From positions 4,650,001 through 4,714,000 of the forward strand of contig NC_092812.1 in the NCBI RefSeq assembly GCF_040954645.1: a stretch of DNA of 64,000 nucleotides. The letters are read 5' to 3'. Below the pieces are notes generated by a model. The model was given only the letters and a program-made list of their open reading frames with translations, was not told the DNA's origin and made no database searches. Numbering within the stretch: the first letter of the stretch is position 1; the number at the start of each line of letters is the position of its first letter. The translations under genes were made by a program, and so were the position numbers. This stretch comes from Diabrotica undecimpunctata. Its lineage: Eukaryota; Arthropoda; Insecta; Coleoptera; Chrysomelidae. This document shows positions 47,730 to 58,569 of the stretch, one piece after another.

Positions 47730-48008
47730 CGATCGGATAGCCAAGCGGGCTGGGCGGCTGGCTTCTCCTTCGCTTCAATGCGAGAGATGTCAGTTCAATC
47801 CCCAGCTCGGTGAACAAAAAACAAAAAGGCTAACGCAGCAGTTTAAAATTCTAAATGAATCTGCGGCTTAGTTTGGAATATGCTGGTATCTGATCGGCCT
47901 ATGGTGGAGCAGTACGGCAAGAGATAAGGGCTTGCGGCTCGGTGATACTCCTCCATAGATCCCTACCGGAAGGGCGTGTGCCGCCTAAATACCGAGTATA
48001 TATATATA
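47730..48008 (+). mobile_element. tRNA-derived SINE with perfect 13-bp target duplication (279 bp)
   Basis: The head has an A box TAGCCAAGCGGG (47738-47749) and a B box GTTCAATCC (47793-47801), both matching the pol III consensus. An unrelated body and a TATATATATA tail follow. TAAATACATTTGT is present directly on both sides (47717-47729 and 48009-48021). The internal promoter drives transcription. Movement depends on a LINE in trans, not identifiable here. The A-to-B spacing and the GGCTGGCTTCTCC arm suggest origin from a tRNA with a long variable arm (Ser or Leu type). It is not a functional tRNA, since no acceptor pairing is evident. Confidence 0.88.
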
Positions 48009-48021
48009 TAAATACATTTGT

Positions 48022-48313
48022 GACATATGGAACTAATATTTTAGTGAAAAAAAAGTATACAAAGTGTTTCGGAAAACTGCAAACCAGTGTAGATGAACAA
48101 TGTTGTTTCAAAGACTTAATATTTAGCTGTTTCCTGACTCCAAGAAAGTTTACCAGTAATGTACAACAGTCCTGCTACAAGGTGATATCATTTTATTTGA
48201 AATTTTTTTACAAAATTTGTTTTCAACAGTTCACAAATAACTCACAGTGGACTTTTAAAGAAAATATAACCGTATTAAATACAGATTCTCATAAAATAAA
48301 AATAGTAGTTTAA
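48022..48313 (+). CDS. possible exon pair of unknown gene
   Basis: The frame reads KKYTKCFGKLQTSVDEQCCF then CFLTPRKFTSNVQQSCYK up to 48180. A small candidate intron GTGATATCA...TTTTCAACAG (48181-48229) keeps the frame into FTNNSQWTFKENITVLN and a stop at 48311-48313. It is Cys-rich without a recognised family. The start lies in or before the SINE and cannot be set. Chance is a real alternative. Confidence 0.2.
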
Positions 48314-48594
48314 ATATAAGTATCTCTAATTCTCTTATAGTACGAAGCCTGTTAAACTAACCTTGTCGTAGTGTTTTGAGTCGTCCTCTTCTTTGCGCCG
48401 TATTGTATGGTTTGTTACTAGAAAACGTTGAATGACTCATGATATTGTAGTATTGTAGTATAAGATATACTCTTAACCTTAAGCACGGTAACTTACCTAT
48501 ACATTGTCTAAAGTAATTGCTTGCACGCATTCATCTTGGCTCAGATTTCTTTATGCTTTGTGCTTTGAAAGTATTTTTCTTTTTTGATAAAAAG
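48314..48594. other. spacer
   Basis: Nothing recognised. Confidence 0.4.
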
Positions 48595-48985
48595 ATGTCG
48601 AGATAATTTTTTTAAGGATTTTAAAAAAGATGAAGTTATCTCGCAATATTCATAATGTGTAGCCTTTGATTTTAATAAATTCCACAGGGTGTTGCAAAAT
48701 AAGATGAAAAAACACAACTTTATTTTAACACCCCGTATAAGGCTAAAATGTTGAGGTGGTGCGGTAATTTATTGGTGGAGTCGAAAATCACGTAATGTTT
48801 TGAACGTACGTTTTTTCTTTAATAATGCAGATATTGAGACGATTTATTTTGTGAAAATATTGGGAAAGAATGAAGTTATCTTTAAATATTAATAAGATGG
48901 AGCGTTTGTTTTTACTGAATTCCACAGAGTGTTGCAAAATAGGATGAAAAAACACAACTTAATTTTTACACCCCATATATAGGTG
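48595..48985. repeat. two tandem diverged units with CAGRGTGTTGCAAAATA
   Basis: GAAGTTATCT...TCCACAGGGTGTTGCAA...AACACAACTT...ACACCCCGTATA at about 48630-48740 recurs at about 48872-48985 (CAGAGTG, ACACCCCATATA). The period is about 241 bp. Each unit ends are partly inverted (CAGGGTGTT / ACACCCCG), so each may be a short MITE. Confidence 0.6.
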
Positions 48986-48999
48986 TAATTTATAATTGA

Positions 49000-49380
49000 C
49001 ATTTATCAAAAAGCATTAATACTGTAATTAACTAGAAATATATCTATAATGTAAAAAAACCATCAAACTCTAATTAAGGCTCCAGAAGAAAAATAGCTTC
49101 AAAATCATGGTACATTTGAGGTACAAAATCGTCGATGGTGACGTGGTGTGGGTGGGGGTTGGCGTGGTAATTGACGCGTGGATTGGCGCTAGGGCTGCCG
49201 CGAACATATCTGATGCAAGGATTTTGACTGGAGGGTGAAGCGGACGATATTTTCTTTACGTGAGGTCTGCATGTCAGAAGTAATCGGATGCCGTCATCTC
49301 TTTTATTGAGACCATTTTTTAATTTCTATGGCTTCGTGGATAATTCTTTAAGCTTAGAAAATAGTCTTTACTTGGATATG
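49000..49380. other. spacer with a GC-richer stretch
   Basis: The stretch 49130-49260 is rich in GTGG and GGTG words and GC-richer than its neighbours. No product is recognised on either strand. Confidence 0.35.
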
Positions 49381-49399
49381 ATGTTATATTTGGCTATTT

Positions 49400-49735
49400 T
49401 GTTTTTGGAAATTCCACTCAGAAGCCTGACTATATTCTCGAAGCTTAAAGATCAGACACTGCTTCTAAATCAGAGTCATCTCATTTACTAACTTTCTTGT
49501 CTCGAATTTGATGGTAAATACATAGGACAAACATAACAATGGTTAAAACAAAAAATAACCGAACAAAAAAGTGATTGCAAAACAGAAAAAATCCGTGTTT
49601 ATCAGCACACCATTCCAACACAACAAGCCACACATTTAATGTAATCGAATAAACTATCTTACAATAAAGTCGGAATGCAACTCAAAAATATTGGCAATAT
49701 TATTTTAAACTCATCTACTTTTAAATCTATAATAT
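49400..49735 (+). pseudogene. Penelope-like element GIY-YIG endonuclease relic
   Basis: The frame reads FSKLKDQTLLLNQSHLIYLL, SCLEFDGKYIGQT, a stop, then QWLKQKITEQKSDCK and VYQHTIPTQQATH, and further KLSYNKVGMQLKNI. The pattern KLKDKT...S.VIY...C..C...YIGQT..WLK.RI.EHKSDC...L..H matches the C-terminal GIY-YIG endonuclease of Penelope-like retroelements (GKYIGQT corresponds to the YIG motif). The preceding RT is not recognisable. Two stops are visible. Confidence 0.6.
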
Positions 49736-49750
49736 ATGTTTGTATATGTA

Positions 49751-50307
49751 CCGGGTGGTCCAATAAGCCTATCTCTCGGCTATATATTAGAAAAAATCAC
49801 TTTAGGAGAAAATATTCTTTGGTAAAAATGGCCAAGAGAAATCGCTGGAAATAAATTTCAAGTTTCTGGGTTAACCACTAGGAGGCGTAACCTGTGAAGA
49901 GAAATTTAAAAACAATTTTTTTGTGAAATATGGCCAATTATACCAAGTGTTAAATAAGTAAACTAGAAAGAGGCCTAAATTCAGCACAAAGTTGTTCAAG
50001 TACTTTTTTAAATTTTTTTAAATGAAGGGTGGGGGAGAGTGGGAAATATTTGTGGATAAATGCTTATAACTTTGGTTTGGATCAACCGATTTTAACGAAA
50101 TTAGTGTCATTAGAAAGATGATGATGATGGATGATTTATTAATTTACTTCTACTATAAAACAATTGCATTTAGTTTTAATTGTCATTGGTAGAGGGTACT
50201 TTCGAATAGAAAAAATTCAAATTTGTTTTTCTTCAAAATGTTTAAGGGAAACACCTATTTATTGTATAAAAACGCATAAACATATGTAAGTATAGTATTG
50301 ACTCACA
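49751..50307 (+). repeat. long terminal inverted repeat, left arm
   Basis: Blocks shared with the right arm in reverse include CCAATAAGCC, TTGGCCAAGAGAAATCGCTGG-like sequence, GTTAACC..CTAG, AGAGGCCTAAATTC, GGTTTGGATCAACCGATTTT and GTATAGTATTGACTCA. Confidence 0.85.
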
Positions 50308-50454
50308 CTTTATTATAACTTAAAATTAATTATGTGAAAGATCATACAAATATCTCGATCATTAAGACTTAATGTTTGTTTTTTTTTTAGAAAAATTAGT
50401 GGATTACATTAGGTACAATTGCTTCAATACAATTTGGTTTATTTCGATTTTATT

Positions 50455-52420
50455 ATTTATTAATTTTTAATTAAGTAATCATGCGTTAACCTAGTATGTC
50501 CGAGTCTGAGGCGCGTTACTATTATTTCTTGGCTTCTTGACTTAGGTAACACAATCCATGCCTCTATGCTGCGTTTCACTTGTTTTAATTTAGAATTCGA
50601 CACATTCCATTTATTTTTCCACGCACTTAAGATTGATTTTTTTATATAAGCTTTTATATCCGTTGATACTGATGTGTTTACGATCTCGGAAACGTCACTC
50701 ACTATCGCGTCTTTCGCACTATGGTCAGCAGTTTCGTTGCCTTTTATTCCTATATGGGATGTGATCCAGATGAAATTTATCTCATTATGATTGATATAAG
50801 CCTGAAGAAGGACGGTTTTATTTTTTTTAAAAGCGGGTTTTTTGGATACAGTTGTCGGATGCTTTGTATGGCACTAAGTGAGTCTGTTAAGATAATATAT
50901 TTGGAGTTTGTTGTCAGATTGATAAGTTCTATGGCGCGATAGAGAGCATACAGTTTAGCTGTATAGATAGTACTAACATTAGATAGTTTGAATTTAAGGA
51001 CCTTCTCTGGAGTTACTACAGACGTTCCCACACCTTCGGATGATTTTGAACCATCAGTGTATATCTGGGTATGATTTTTATAACGACTAATGATTTTTCT
51101 AAAATGGGAAATAATTAGATTAGGATTAGTGGAGTTTTTATCAAATAACGTAAGTTCAAAGTTATATGATGGTATGTTTTAAATCCAAGGTGGATTATGA
51201 TCATATGTGTATGGAAGACATTCAGGTATGACAATATCAAACAGATGCAAATGGTCTTTTATTCTTTTATAGAAAGGTTTATTAGAACGGTGATTTGCAT
51301 TAAGGTTTGGGTAATTATCAGTAAAAGTATTTCTATAGACAGGATTTTTTGCATTATCTTTAATTTTTGTTGCATATGTTAGACTAAAGTGAGCTCTTCT
51401 ATCATTTAACGACAATTCATTTGCTTCGCAAAGTAAACTTTCAATCGGTTTTGTACAAAAGGCTCCCAGGCATATTCTGAGTGCTGTGTTATGAATAGTA
51501 TCGAGCTTTTTAAGTACTGATTTCGATGCTGACTCGTAAGCTATAGCCGCGTAGTCTAGCTGTGATCGTATAATAGTTCTGTATATAATTAGCAATGTAC
51601 TCCTGTCTAAACCCCAATTCTTGTGTGCTAGAATTTTTAGTAAATTTAATCTTCTGTAACATTTACATGCTAGATTATTGATATGTTCTTTCCAATTCAA
51701 CTTTCTGTCAAAAGTAACTCCTAGCAATTTTAGCGAATCATTTTGTTGTAGTGATTGGTTGTATAGATATAATGAGATTGGTGTACTGACTTTGTTTTTA
51801 GAAAATACTATATATTTAGTTTTAGTTGTTGAAAAGGTAAATCCAGTTTCCTTTGACCATTTTTCAATATCTAACAAGAAACTCTGTGCAAGTTGTGAGA
51901 GGTTGTTTAAGTTTTTGCTTTGACCAAATATTACGAGATCGTCAGCATATAAGCGGCATATAAGTGGAAGTTTTAAATTTCGTAGAACATTATTTATGGC
52001 AATTATAAATAGCGTAGGACTTATAACAGATCCCTGAGGAATTCCATTTTCCAATTCCACTTTTGACGACAAATTACCATTTACTCTAACTTGGATATAT
52101 CTTTTATATAAGAAGTTTTTTATAAATGCAAGGCAATGTCCTTTGATTTCTAAATCGTACAGTAATCTGATGATACGGTGGCGCCAAGCTGTATCAAAGG
52201 CTCTTCCAATGTCGAAGAATATTCCAATACATTTTTAATTAAGGGAGAAGGCTTCACGTACACTACTTTCTAGGTCTATAATATTGTCTAGAGTTGATCT
52301 ATTTTGTCGGAAACCACTTTGTTCTGGAATATTAATATTTCGATCTTCAAGTGTCCAGAGGAAACGACGGTTGACCATTTTTTCTAACAGTTTGCATGCA
52401 GTATATGTTAGCGTTTAGTT
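50455..52420 (-). mobile_element. RNase H-bearing LINE fragment inside the long-TIR element
   Basis: The minus strand carries RT from the fingers (KLLEKMVNRRFLW near 52400) through RNase H, and stops before the end of the ORF (LTHDYLIKN, then a stop, near 50460). Both ends are incomplete. It belongs to the same I-like group as the LINE at 16.6-21.4 kb, since the RT and RNase H motifs are closely similar. Confidence 0.7.
50460..52420 (-). pseudogene. LINE RT and RNase H (I-like)
   Basis: It reads SGFRQNRSTLDNIIDLES, a TAA in the palm (about 52240), FFDIGRAFDTAWR, then the ORF 51179-52072 with NGIPQGSVISPTLF and RLYADDLVIFGQS (YADD intact). A TAA at 51179-51181 precedes RNase H: IYTDGSKSSEGVG, YTAKLYALYRA, LTDSLSAIQS and, after a frameshift near 50780, WITSHIGIKGNETAD. 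The final zinc knuckle is missing. Confidence 0.8.
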
Positions 52421-53113
52421 TAGTCAAATTGTTTTCCATCGTTGCTCACACAAAGATGTAATCTCAGTTGTTGATATACTATTTATTGCGTTTATAATAC
52501 GCTGTTTTATGTCGTCTCGCGTGGTTGGTCGAGTTTGGTACACTTAGTCCTTAAATCTTCCCCACAGATAAAAATCGAGACATGTTAATTCTGGAGGTCT
52601 AGCTGGCCATGAAAATATACTTCCTCTTCCAATCCATTTATTTGGATAACTTGCATACAAATAATCTCGAACTGCGGAAAAGTGCACAAGACACCCGTCA
52701 TGTTGTAATATCATATCTCTTCTTGTTTGCAAGGAAATATCTTCCAATAAAACAGGCAACTGATATTCCAGAAAATCCAAATATGTTTCGCCAATTAAAG
52801 TTCTATCAAGTAAATATGGACCTATGATCGTTCCATCAATTATACCACACCAAACATTAAGACTCCATCTACCTTGAACCTGAACCTCATGTATCCAGTG
52901 CGGATTAACACCATCCGCACTATTAAACGTAGCCTCGTCTGTCCACAAAATTTTTGACATGATATGCGGTTGTTCTTCTAGCAGACCTAACATCCAATTG
53001 CAGTAATCCAGCCTTGCATCAAAATCTCTCTCATGTAAAGTTTGGCGGAGAACTACATGATAAGGATGCAGTCTAAAAAACAGAACAACAAATATTGGTG
53101 AAAAAGAAACCAC

Positions 53114-53335
53114 TATATTTACTATTTAATTTATTTATCTTGTGAAACCACAATTGTTTCACAAGATAAATCGTGCATAAGTATTTTTAAGAAACGGATA
53201 TAAGGATAAAAGCGCCATGTTGTCGTTTTTATCGGAATATTAAAATAACAGTTGAATCTAAAGTTTAAAGGGAATTCCAAATTTCTGACCTAAACGTTCA
53301 CTTTATAATATGAAAAAGCACCCTGTGATGTTTTA
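53114..53335 (-). other. intervening segment in the transposase gene
   Basis: It begins (minus strand) near CACAGGGTGCTTTTTCAT and ends TTGTTCTGTTTTTTAG before CTGCATCC. It may be an intron (good acceptor, poor donor) or a small insertion with a CAGGGTG end. It contains the hairpin at 53133-53171. Confidence 0.45.
53133..53171. repeat. 16-bp perfect inverted repeat with 7-nt loop
   Basis: ATTTATCTTGTGAAAC, loop CACAATT, GTTTCACAAGATAAAT. Confidence 0.85.
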
Positions 53336-53582
53336 AAATCCTTAGAACAGTAGTTTTGGCTATATTTAATTCTATAGAGATTTGCCGACTACTTATTTGT
53401 GGATTCTGTTAAATTAAAGCAAGAACATTGATTGAATTATCTTTGGTCATACCTCTACTACGTCGTTTAAAACAATGACGATGAAAACTACCAGTTTCTC
53501 TTAATCTTCTTGCCTTTCTTTCAAATACTTCTTTGCCATAATGTCTCCTGTCAGGATATCTTACAGAATATATACGTGAGGC

Positions 53583-53797
53583 AATAGCGGCTTTTTGGTG
53601 ACATTCGAAATAAACTTGAATTACTAATATTACCAATATTAATATCTATTAAAAAAAGTGCCAATAGCGGCATTTTGGTGACTTTCGAAATAACCTCCAA
53701 TCATATACAATTCTGCATTTGATATACTAATCACGAATTATTAGTACTCATAATTAGTTACTAATATTACCAATATTAATATCTATTAAAAAAAGTG
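53583..53797. repeat. direct duplication at the transposase 5' end
   Basis: CAATAGCGGCTTTTTGGTGAC... through TATTAAAAAAAGTGC (53583-53662) recurs as 53663-53797 with an inserted stretch of about 55 bp. Confidence 0.7.
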
Positions 53798-54023
53798 CAA
53801 TCTTCAATTCGAATTATAATATAACACTTCTTAACAATGTTTTGACTGCTGTCAATAAATAAACACCCGTCAAATTCATTGTCGTAGCCTACTTAGTTCC
53901 GAAAAACTATTTTTAATCATATGAAATAACAATGGTCAAAATAGGTATCAACATTGAGATTCTTCTGCTATAAAAAATTTGAAAGTACCTACTGACTTAT
54001 TTTTAAATTTAATTTATAATACA

Positions 54024-54663
54024 GGGTGAGTCAATACTATACTTACTTATGTTTATGCGTTTTTATTCATATCTCGAGTTCGACAAACGCTATTAACATG
54101 CTGTTTGCGCCCTTTTGTTACGAATTTAATCCAATTCTACTATAATGTACAATAAATAGGTACTTCCATTAAACATTTTGAAGAAACACAAATTTTAATT
54201 TTTTCTATTCGAAAGTACCCTCTACCCATGACAATTAAAACTAAATGCAATTGTTTTATAGTAGATTTAAATTAATTCGTCCACACTATTTCTAATGACA
54301 CTAATTCCTTTAAAATCGGTTGATCCAAACCAAAGTTATAGGTATTTATCCACAAATACTTTCCCACTCTCCCCTAGCCTTTATTTGAAAAAATAAAAAA
54401 AAGTACTTGAAAAACTTTGTGCAGAATTTAGGCCTCTTTCTAGTTTACTTACTTTACACTTGGTATAATTGGGCATATGTCCCAAAAAACTGGTTTTCAA
54501 AGTTTTCTTCACAGGTTACGCCCCCTAGCGGTTAACCCAGAAACTTGAAAGTTATTTCCAGCGATTTCTCTTGGCCACTTTTACTAAGAAATTTTTTCTC
54601 CAAAAGTTATAACATGAATAGTTGCTGATATATAGCCGAGAGATCGGCTTATTGGACCACCTT
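54024..54663 (-). repeat. long terminal inverted repeat, right arm
   Basis: Complement of the left arm. It has an extra segment near 54065-54147 and starts inside at TACAGGGTGAGTCAATAC. Confidence 0.85.
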
Positions 54664-57385
54664 ATTAGTAATCTGTTTTTTTAGATTAGGTTATAGGTAA
54701 GAATATGTAATAATGTACTGTGGTAATAGTGCGTCATAGATAAATCAACTTCTAAAAGTGTACAACTGATTAAAGTAGTTATGAGAACTCGTAATCATTA
54801 ATAAGACAGATTGAGGTGTAAAATTTTACAAACTAAATGAACAATAAGAATCGAAGTTGGTTTTAGGTGTTTCCGTATATTCATAGAGACACCAAAATTT
54901 ATTTGTATAACCGGTTTAAGTGTAGGTAATTTTAGTAAAGATTAGAAAAGTACCAAGAAATATTTGTATAATATAAAAGTTTAAAGTTTGTTGATGATAT
55001 CATTTATAAATTGTATTGAATAATATAAGCTGGGTAAATTATTTTAATTCAACTCGAAAAAATTAAGGTCGATAGTTGGTTATTCCCAAATTTCCACGAT
55101 TAGGTTTCTTACCAAGCTACCGTAAGAGATTATTTTGGATATGACGGAGTGAGTAGGTAGGAAAGTTTGATAAAATAAAGAGAAGAAAGGGTAAGATATG
55201 TTTTTTTTAGTTGTGTGATTAGTTGAGACATTGATTTTTATAAGTAGGAAGAGGAGAGGGAAGACAGGTTTTATTTTTAAAAGGAAAAAAGGTAAGTTGG
55301 AGTCCCGAACAAGATTGAAAGGGAAGAAGTGGCGTTTCTCGTAAAATTATAAAAAAAAATATTATATCTGTTTTTATTAGAAAAAAAAGTTTGAGTAGCG
55401 AAAGAAAGTTTGTGAACTTTTTGTGGCAGCAGGTTGTAGGCCTGCATGTCTCCAAACTCACAATCGTAAGTTTTAAAAATAAAAATTATTCTAGGCTAGG
55501 CCGTGTATGTCTTTTTTGGAGAGGTAACCAGATTGGACAAGCAGCATCCACAGAATTAAAATCAACAATTAATCTTAATTTCGATGAAATAGGAATTAAA
55601 TTATTCAACACATCCAAAAATAGATCACTTGAGAAAGGCACTCTGCCGAAACAGTTGTAGTTATAAAATATTATAATTAATTTTGTGGATGTTTTGAAAA
55701 CAATGTTTTTAGTATTTTATTGTTATATAAAATGAATTTCCATCAAGTAACGGTCGAATCCATCAAACTTATAATAGTTTATAGTTAAAATATTCTATAA
55801 AAAGTAATAAATTAATTTTTTATAAGAGTTTTAAACAAAATTGAGCAGTAAACGTTTGGCAGTTTGGTTAATAGAGGTTATAGAACAATTAAAAACAAAC
55901 ATTTTACGCTTTGGTAAACGTTTCTATGCTGATTATTTGCCGAGATATTGTACCGATTATTTTGCCTACCACATAGGGTATTACTGTAAGGGTTGAGAAT
56001 TTGAGACTGAAATTACTGAGCTTGCGAACGGCTACTCAGGGTTAATTTGGAGAACTGGGTCGGTCGTGGATAAGTGAATGGCAAGGGGGCTGGAATGGGG
56101 TAACTATTAAAACTGAAACAAAAAGGGTACTTACATAAGTCTCCTGGACAAACAAAACACAAGAAGGTTCTTAAGCTATTAAAAATGGACGCCGCTTAGA
56201 AGAATCTTTCTGCTGGATGAAAGAAAAGACTCTTCCTTTCTAAAAACACAAAAAGGGGTTAGAAACTTTTTTAAAAGAAATAAACAAAATGGTATAGGGA
56301 AAAAATTTAATATTTATTGTTGTCTCACCACAAACAGTTACAAAAATAAATAGTAATACAATACAAAAAACAAACTTACTATATTACTATCCATTTACAA
56401 AGTCTAGAAATTGGAGATACTACGAAACTTACAATTGCTAATGGGCGACAATTTGTAACGGAAAAAATAGAAATGAAAAATAGCTTTTAAATAAAACTAT
56501 GCATAGTGGTCAACCTTCTTTAAAAACAAAAACAAAACAAGATCACAATTATGATTAGGTATATGTAAAATGTAAAAAATAAAACTAGCTGGCAGATGTC
56601 AACACTAAATTTTAAAACTTGAGAATAGTTAATATGACAGCCAGGCCACATTCTAATATTTATAATTTTAATTATTACAATTTCTTAACCCGTTATGAAA
56701 GCAATTATTTACCAAAACAGATTAAAATTTATGTGGCTATAATTTACAAATGTTCAATGTTACAAATGAAAAACTGTTTATTTTTACATGAGAAAAGTTT
56801 AACTGTAAAATGGTACCTGGTATTTCACTAAATGTTAATTTCTTTCTTTTGAAATTTCTGGGGTTAGAACTGGATTTGAATTTTCTGTCACACGAACAAA
56901 TACATATAAAAACTGCGAAATAGCCTGGGATGACAACTAGAGATAAACAAAACGAGGATGGAAGCTGCTGGGCAAAATGGAAACATGTGGTTATCCTTCA
57001 AGGTTGTTGTAAACGCCGTTTTACAAATATCTTAGATGAGAGACGGCATGAAAAATAAAACACAGTGATTACTCGTTCAAAATTGACACATTACATTTAG
57101 TATAATTTACTTTTTTTAACAAATTTGCCAGCTTCTTAACGCCGACCCTCGTCGCGTGTTGTCTCAACAAAAACTCTTCACAGCCTCCCTAACTGCACAA
57201 ATAATTGCCATAAAACTACTTATTTTCCAAAACAAAAGACGGAAAACAAAAAAATTACGAATTTGAAGAAAAATTCGGACTCCAATAAAACTAAACGCCT
57301 TTAACAGCGGCCGGCCTTACCGAGAGTGATGTAATTATCTTTAAAATTCAACTCGGTATAAACAACACATATACGGTTAAATTAG
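54664..57385. other. long stretch without recognised genes
   Basis: AT-rich sequence with short frames only. A CTTGAGAAAGGCACTCTGCC stretch followed by GAAACAGTTG near 55630 resembles, from memory, terminal sequences of Penelope-like elements. A GC-richer piece (AACAGCGGCCGGCCTTACC) lies at 57303. I see no open frame with known motifs. Confidence 0.4.
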
Positions 57386-57387
57386 TA

Positions 57388-58487
57388 TTTTTTTTTTATT
57401 GTATAATGGCTTTGGCATAGCCAATTGGCCAGACTGTTTGTGGTAGTTACAATTTTTGATTTTATTACCTAGGCCTATTTATAATATAAATTTACAGGAA
57501 GTAATATGTTCGTATACACATTCAATTTTTGACATATTTACAATTTTTAATTTGAATACCTAAAACTACTTATAATTTAAATTTACAGGATGTTATGTAT
57601 TCGTAGATACATTTTAATATCTGCTTATTATTTGAAAAAATAATTGTATTTAAATTGACAGGCAATGAACAATTTAGCTCAATTAGTTTTTCATACATCA
57701 TTTTGATACTTTGTTTGTACTGTCCACATTCCAATATAAAGTGCTGCAGATCTCCCACTTTATCATAGGAGCAATATGGGTTATCAGTAATACCTATGCT
57801 GTGTTTGTATGCAGGAGTGAGTGCGTGGTTTGATCTTATTATGTTTATTGTTTTTATAAATAACCTATTTGTCTCATATTTGAACCATCTCTCATTAGGT
57901 ATTAGTGGTTGGCAAGCTCTAAAGTTTATTCCAGTTGTACTTTGGTTGTATAAACGTTGCCGTCTTTGTTTGCAGTTGTTTCTACTGATATTATCTATGC
58001 CTGCTACTGGAAGAAGTATGTAAGTATGTGTATTTATATTATGTTTGGTTAAAGCTGCAGATTTAGCTAATTTGTCGACTTCTTCATTTCCTAATATTCC
58101 AGAGTGTCCTTTTACCGAACAAATAATAATCGAGCTACCTGCGGAAATAATATCATAATGTAACTTCTTTATTTATATCTCAATATGGTTTAGGTTTTTT
58201 GTGGTTTTGATAGAAGTGAGTTTGTCCATAACGCTTCTACAATCAGTCAGAATGATATAATTATTCATACCAATAGAGACTATATATTTTAACGCAAGAA
58301 ATAAAGCTGATAGTTCGGCAGTATATATTGAAGCTTCTATGGGCAATCGACATGATTCTTTGTAATCAGAATTCCAGTGATATATTGCACAACCCGTTTT
58401 ATTTTGAATTTTAGACCCGCCAGCAAAAAAATATTGAAATGCATGCCACTTATCTTTAATTATTGGCACTTATAATCTACAAACTAC
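57388..58487 (-). mobile_element. 3' fragment of an RNase H LINE
   Basis: The minus strand carries the RNase H start, the C-terminal region with a knuckle, a 3' UTR and AATAAAAAAAAAA at 57388-57400. Upstream RT is absent, so it is 5'-truncated. The poly(A) end fixes the orientation. Confidence 0.7.
57570..58469 (-). pseudogene. LINE RNase H and C-terminal region
   Basis: It reads FFAGGSKIQNKTGCAIYHWN (the usual TDGSK has become AGGSK), YTAELSALFLALKYI, IILTDCRSVMDKL, then in another frame RTLWNIRK, ITDNPYCSYDKVGDLQHFIL and ECGQYKQS, the C-terminal zinc-knuckle block. The first catalytic Asp is lost, and frameshifts occur near 58170 and 57770. Confidence 0.65.
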
Positions 58488-58569
58488 ATTTATATCAACA
58501 TCCGTTAGAGAACATCCTGCAGAGAACAAAAATTTGCAGGCCACAAATCCTGCAGCACGACAATTCGCA

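Larger units (their letters stand above)
52425..53636 (-). pseudogene. DUF4817-type Tc1/mariner transposase
   Basis: The N-terminal part 53409-53636 holds the helix-turn-helix start (ASRIYSVRYPDRRHYGKEVF, RRLRETGSFHRHC). Past a TAA, PQISSRQISIELNIAKTTVL continues to about 53330. An intervening 220 bp without homology separates it from the catalytic ORF 52544-53113: RLHPYHVVLRQTL, KILWTDEATFNSADG (first Asp), DMILQHDGCLVHFS (second), ELTCLDFYLWGRFKD (third). I count 40 residues between the last two. After a stop the frame continues VYQTRPTTRDDIKQRIINA to about 52425. The normal GAPPH is GCLVH. Inactive. Confidence 0.78.
49751..54663 (-). mobile_element. Tc1/mariner-related transposon with inverted repeats over 500 bp (4.9 kb, nested LINE)
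   Basis: The left end GGGTGGTCCAATAAGCC at 49753 is mirrored by GGCTTATTGGACCACC ending near 54661. Colinear inverted homology continues inward to about 50307 on the left and 54024 on the right, with one insertion of about 80 bp in the right arm. TA lies outside the left end. A DUF4817-type transposase runs on the minus strand inside, and a LINE has been inserted between its end and the left arm. Without the LINE the element would be about 2.9 kb. Confidence 0.8.

Noticed and set aside
47730..47815. A tRNA gene
   Set aside because: The A and B boxes are good, but I find no acceptor-stem pairing, and a 13-bp target duplication surrounds the longer unit, so it is a SINE head.
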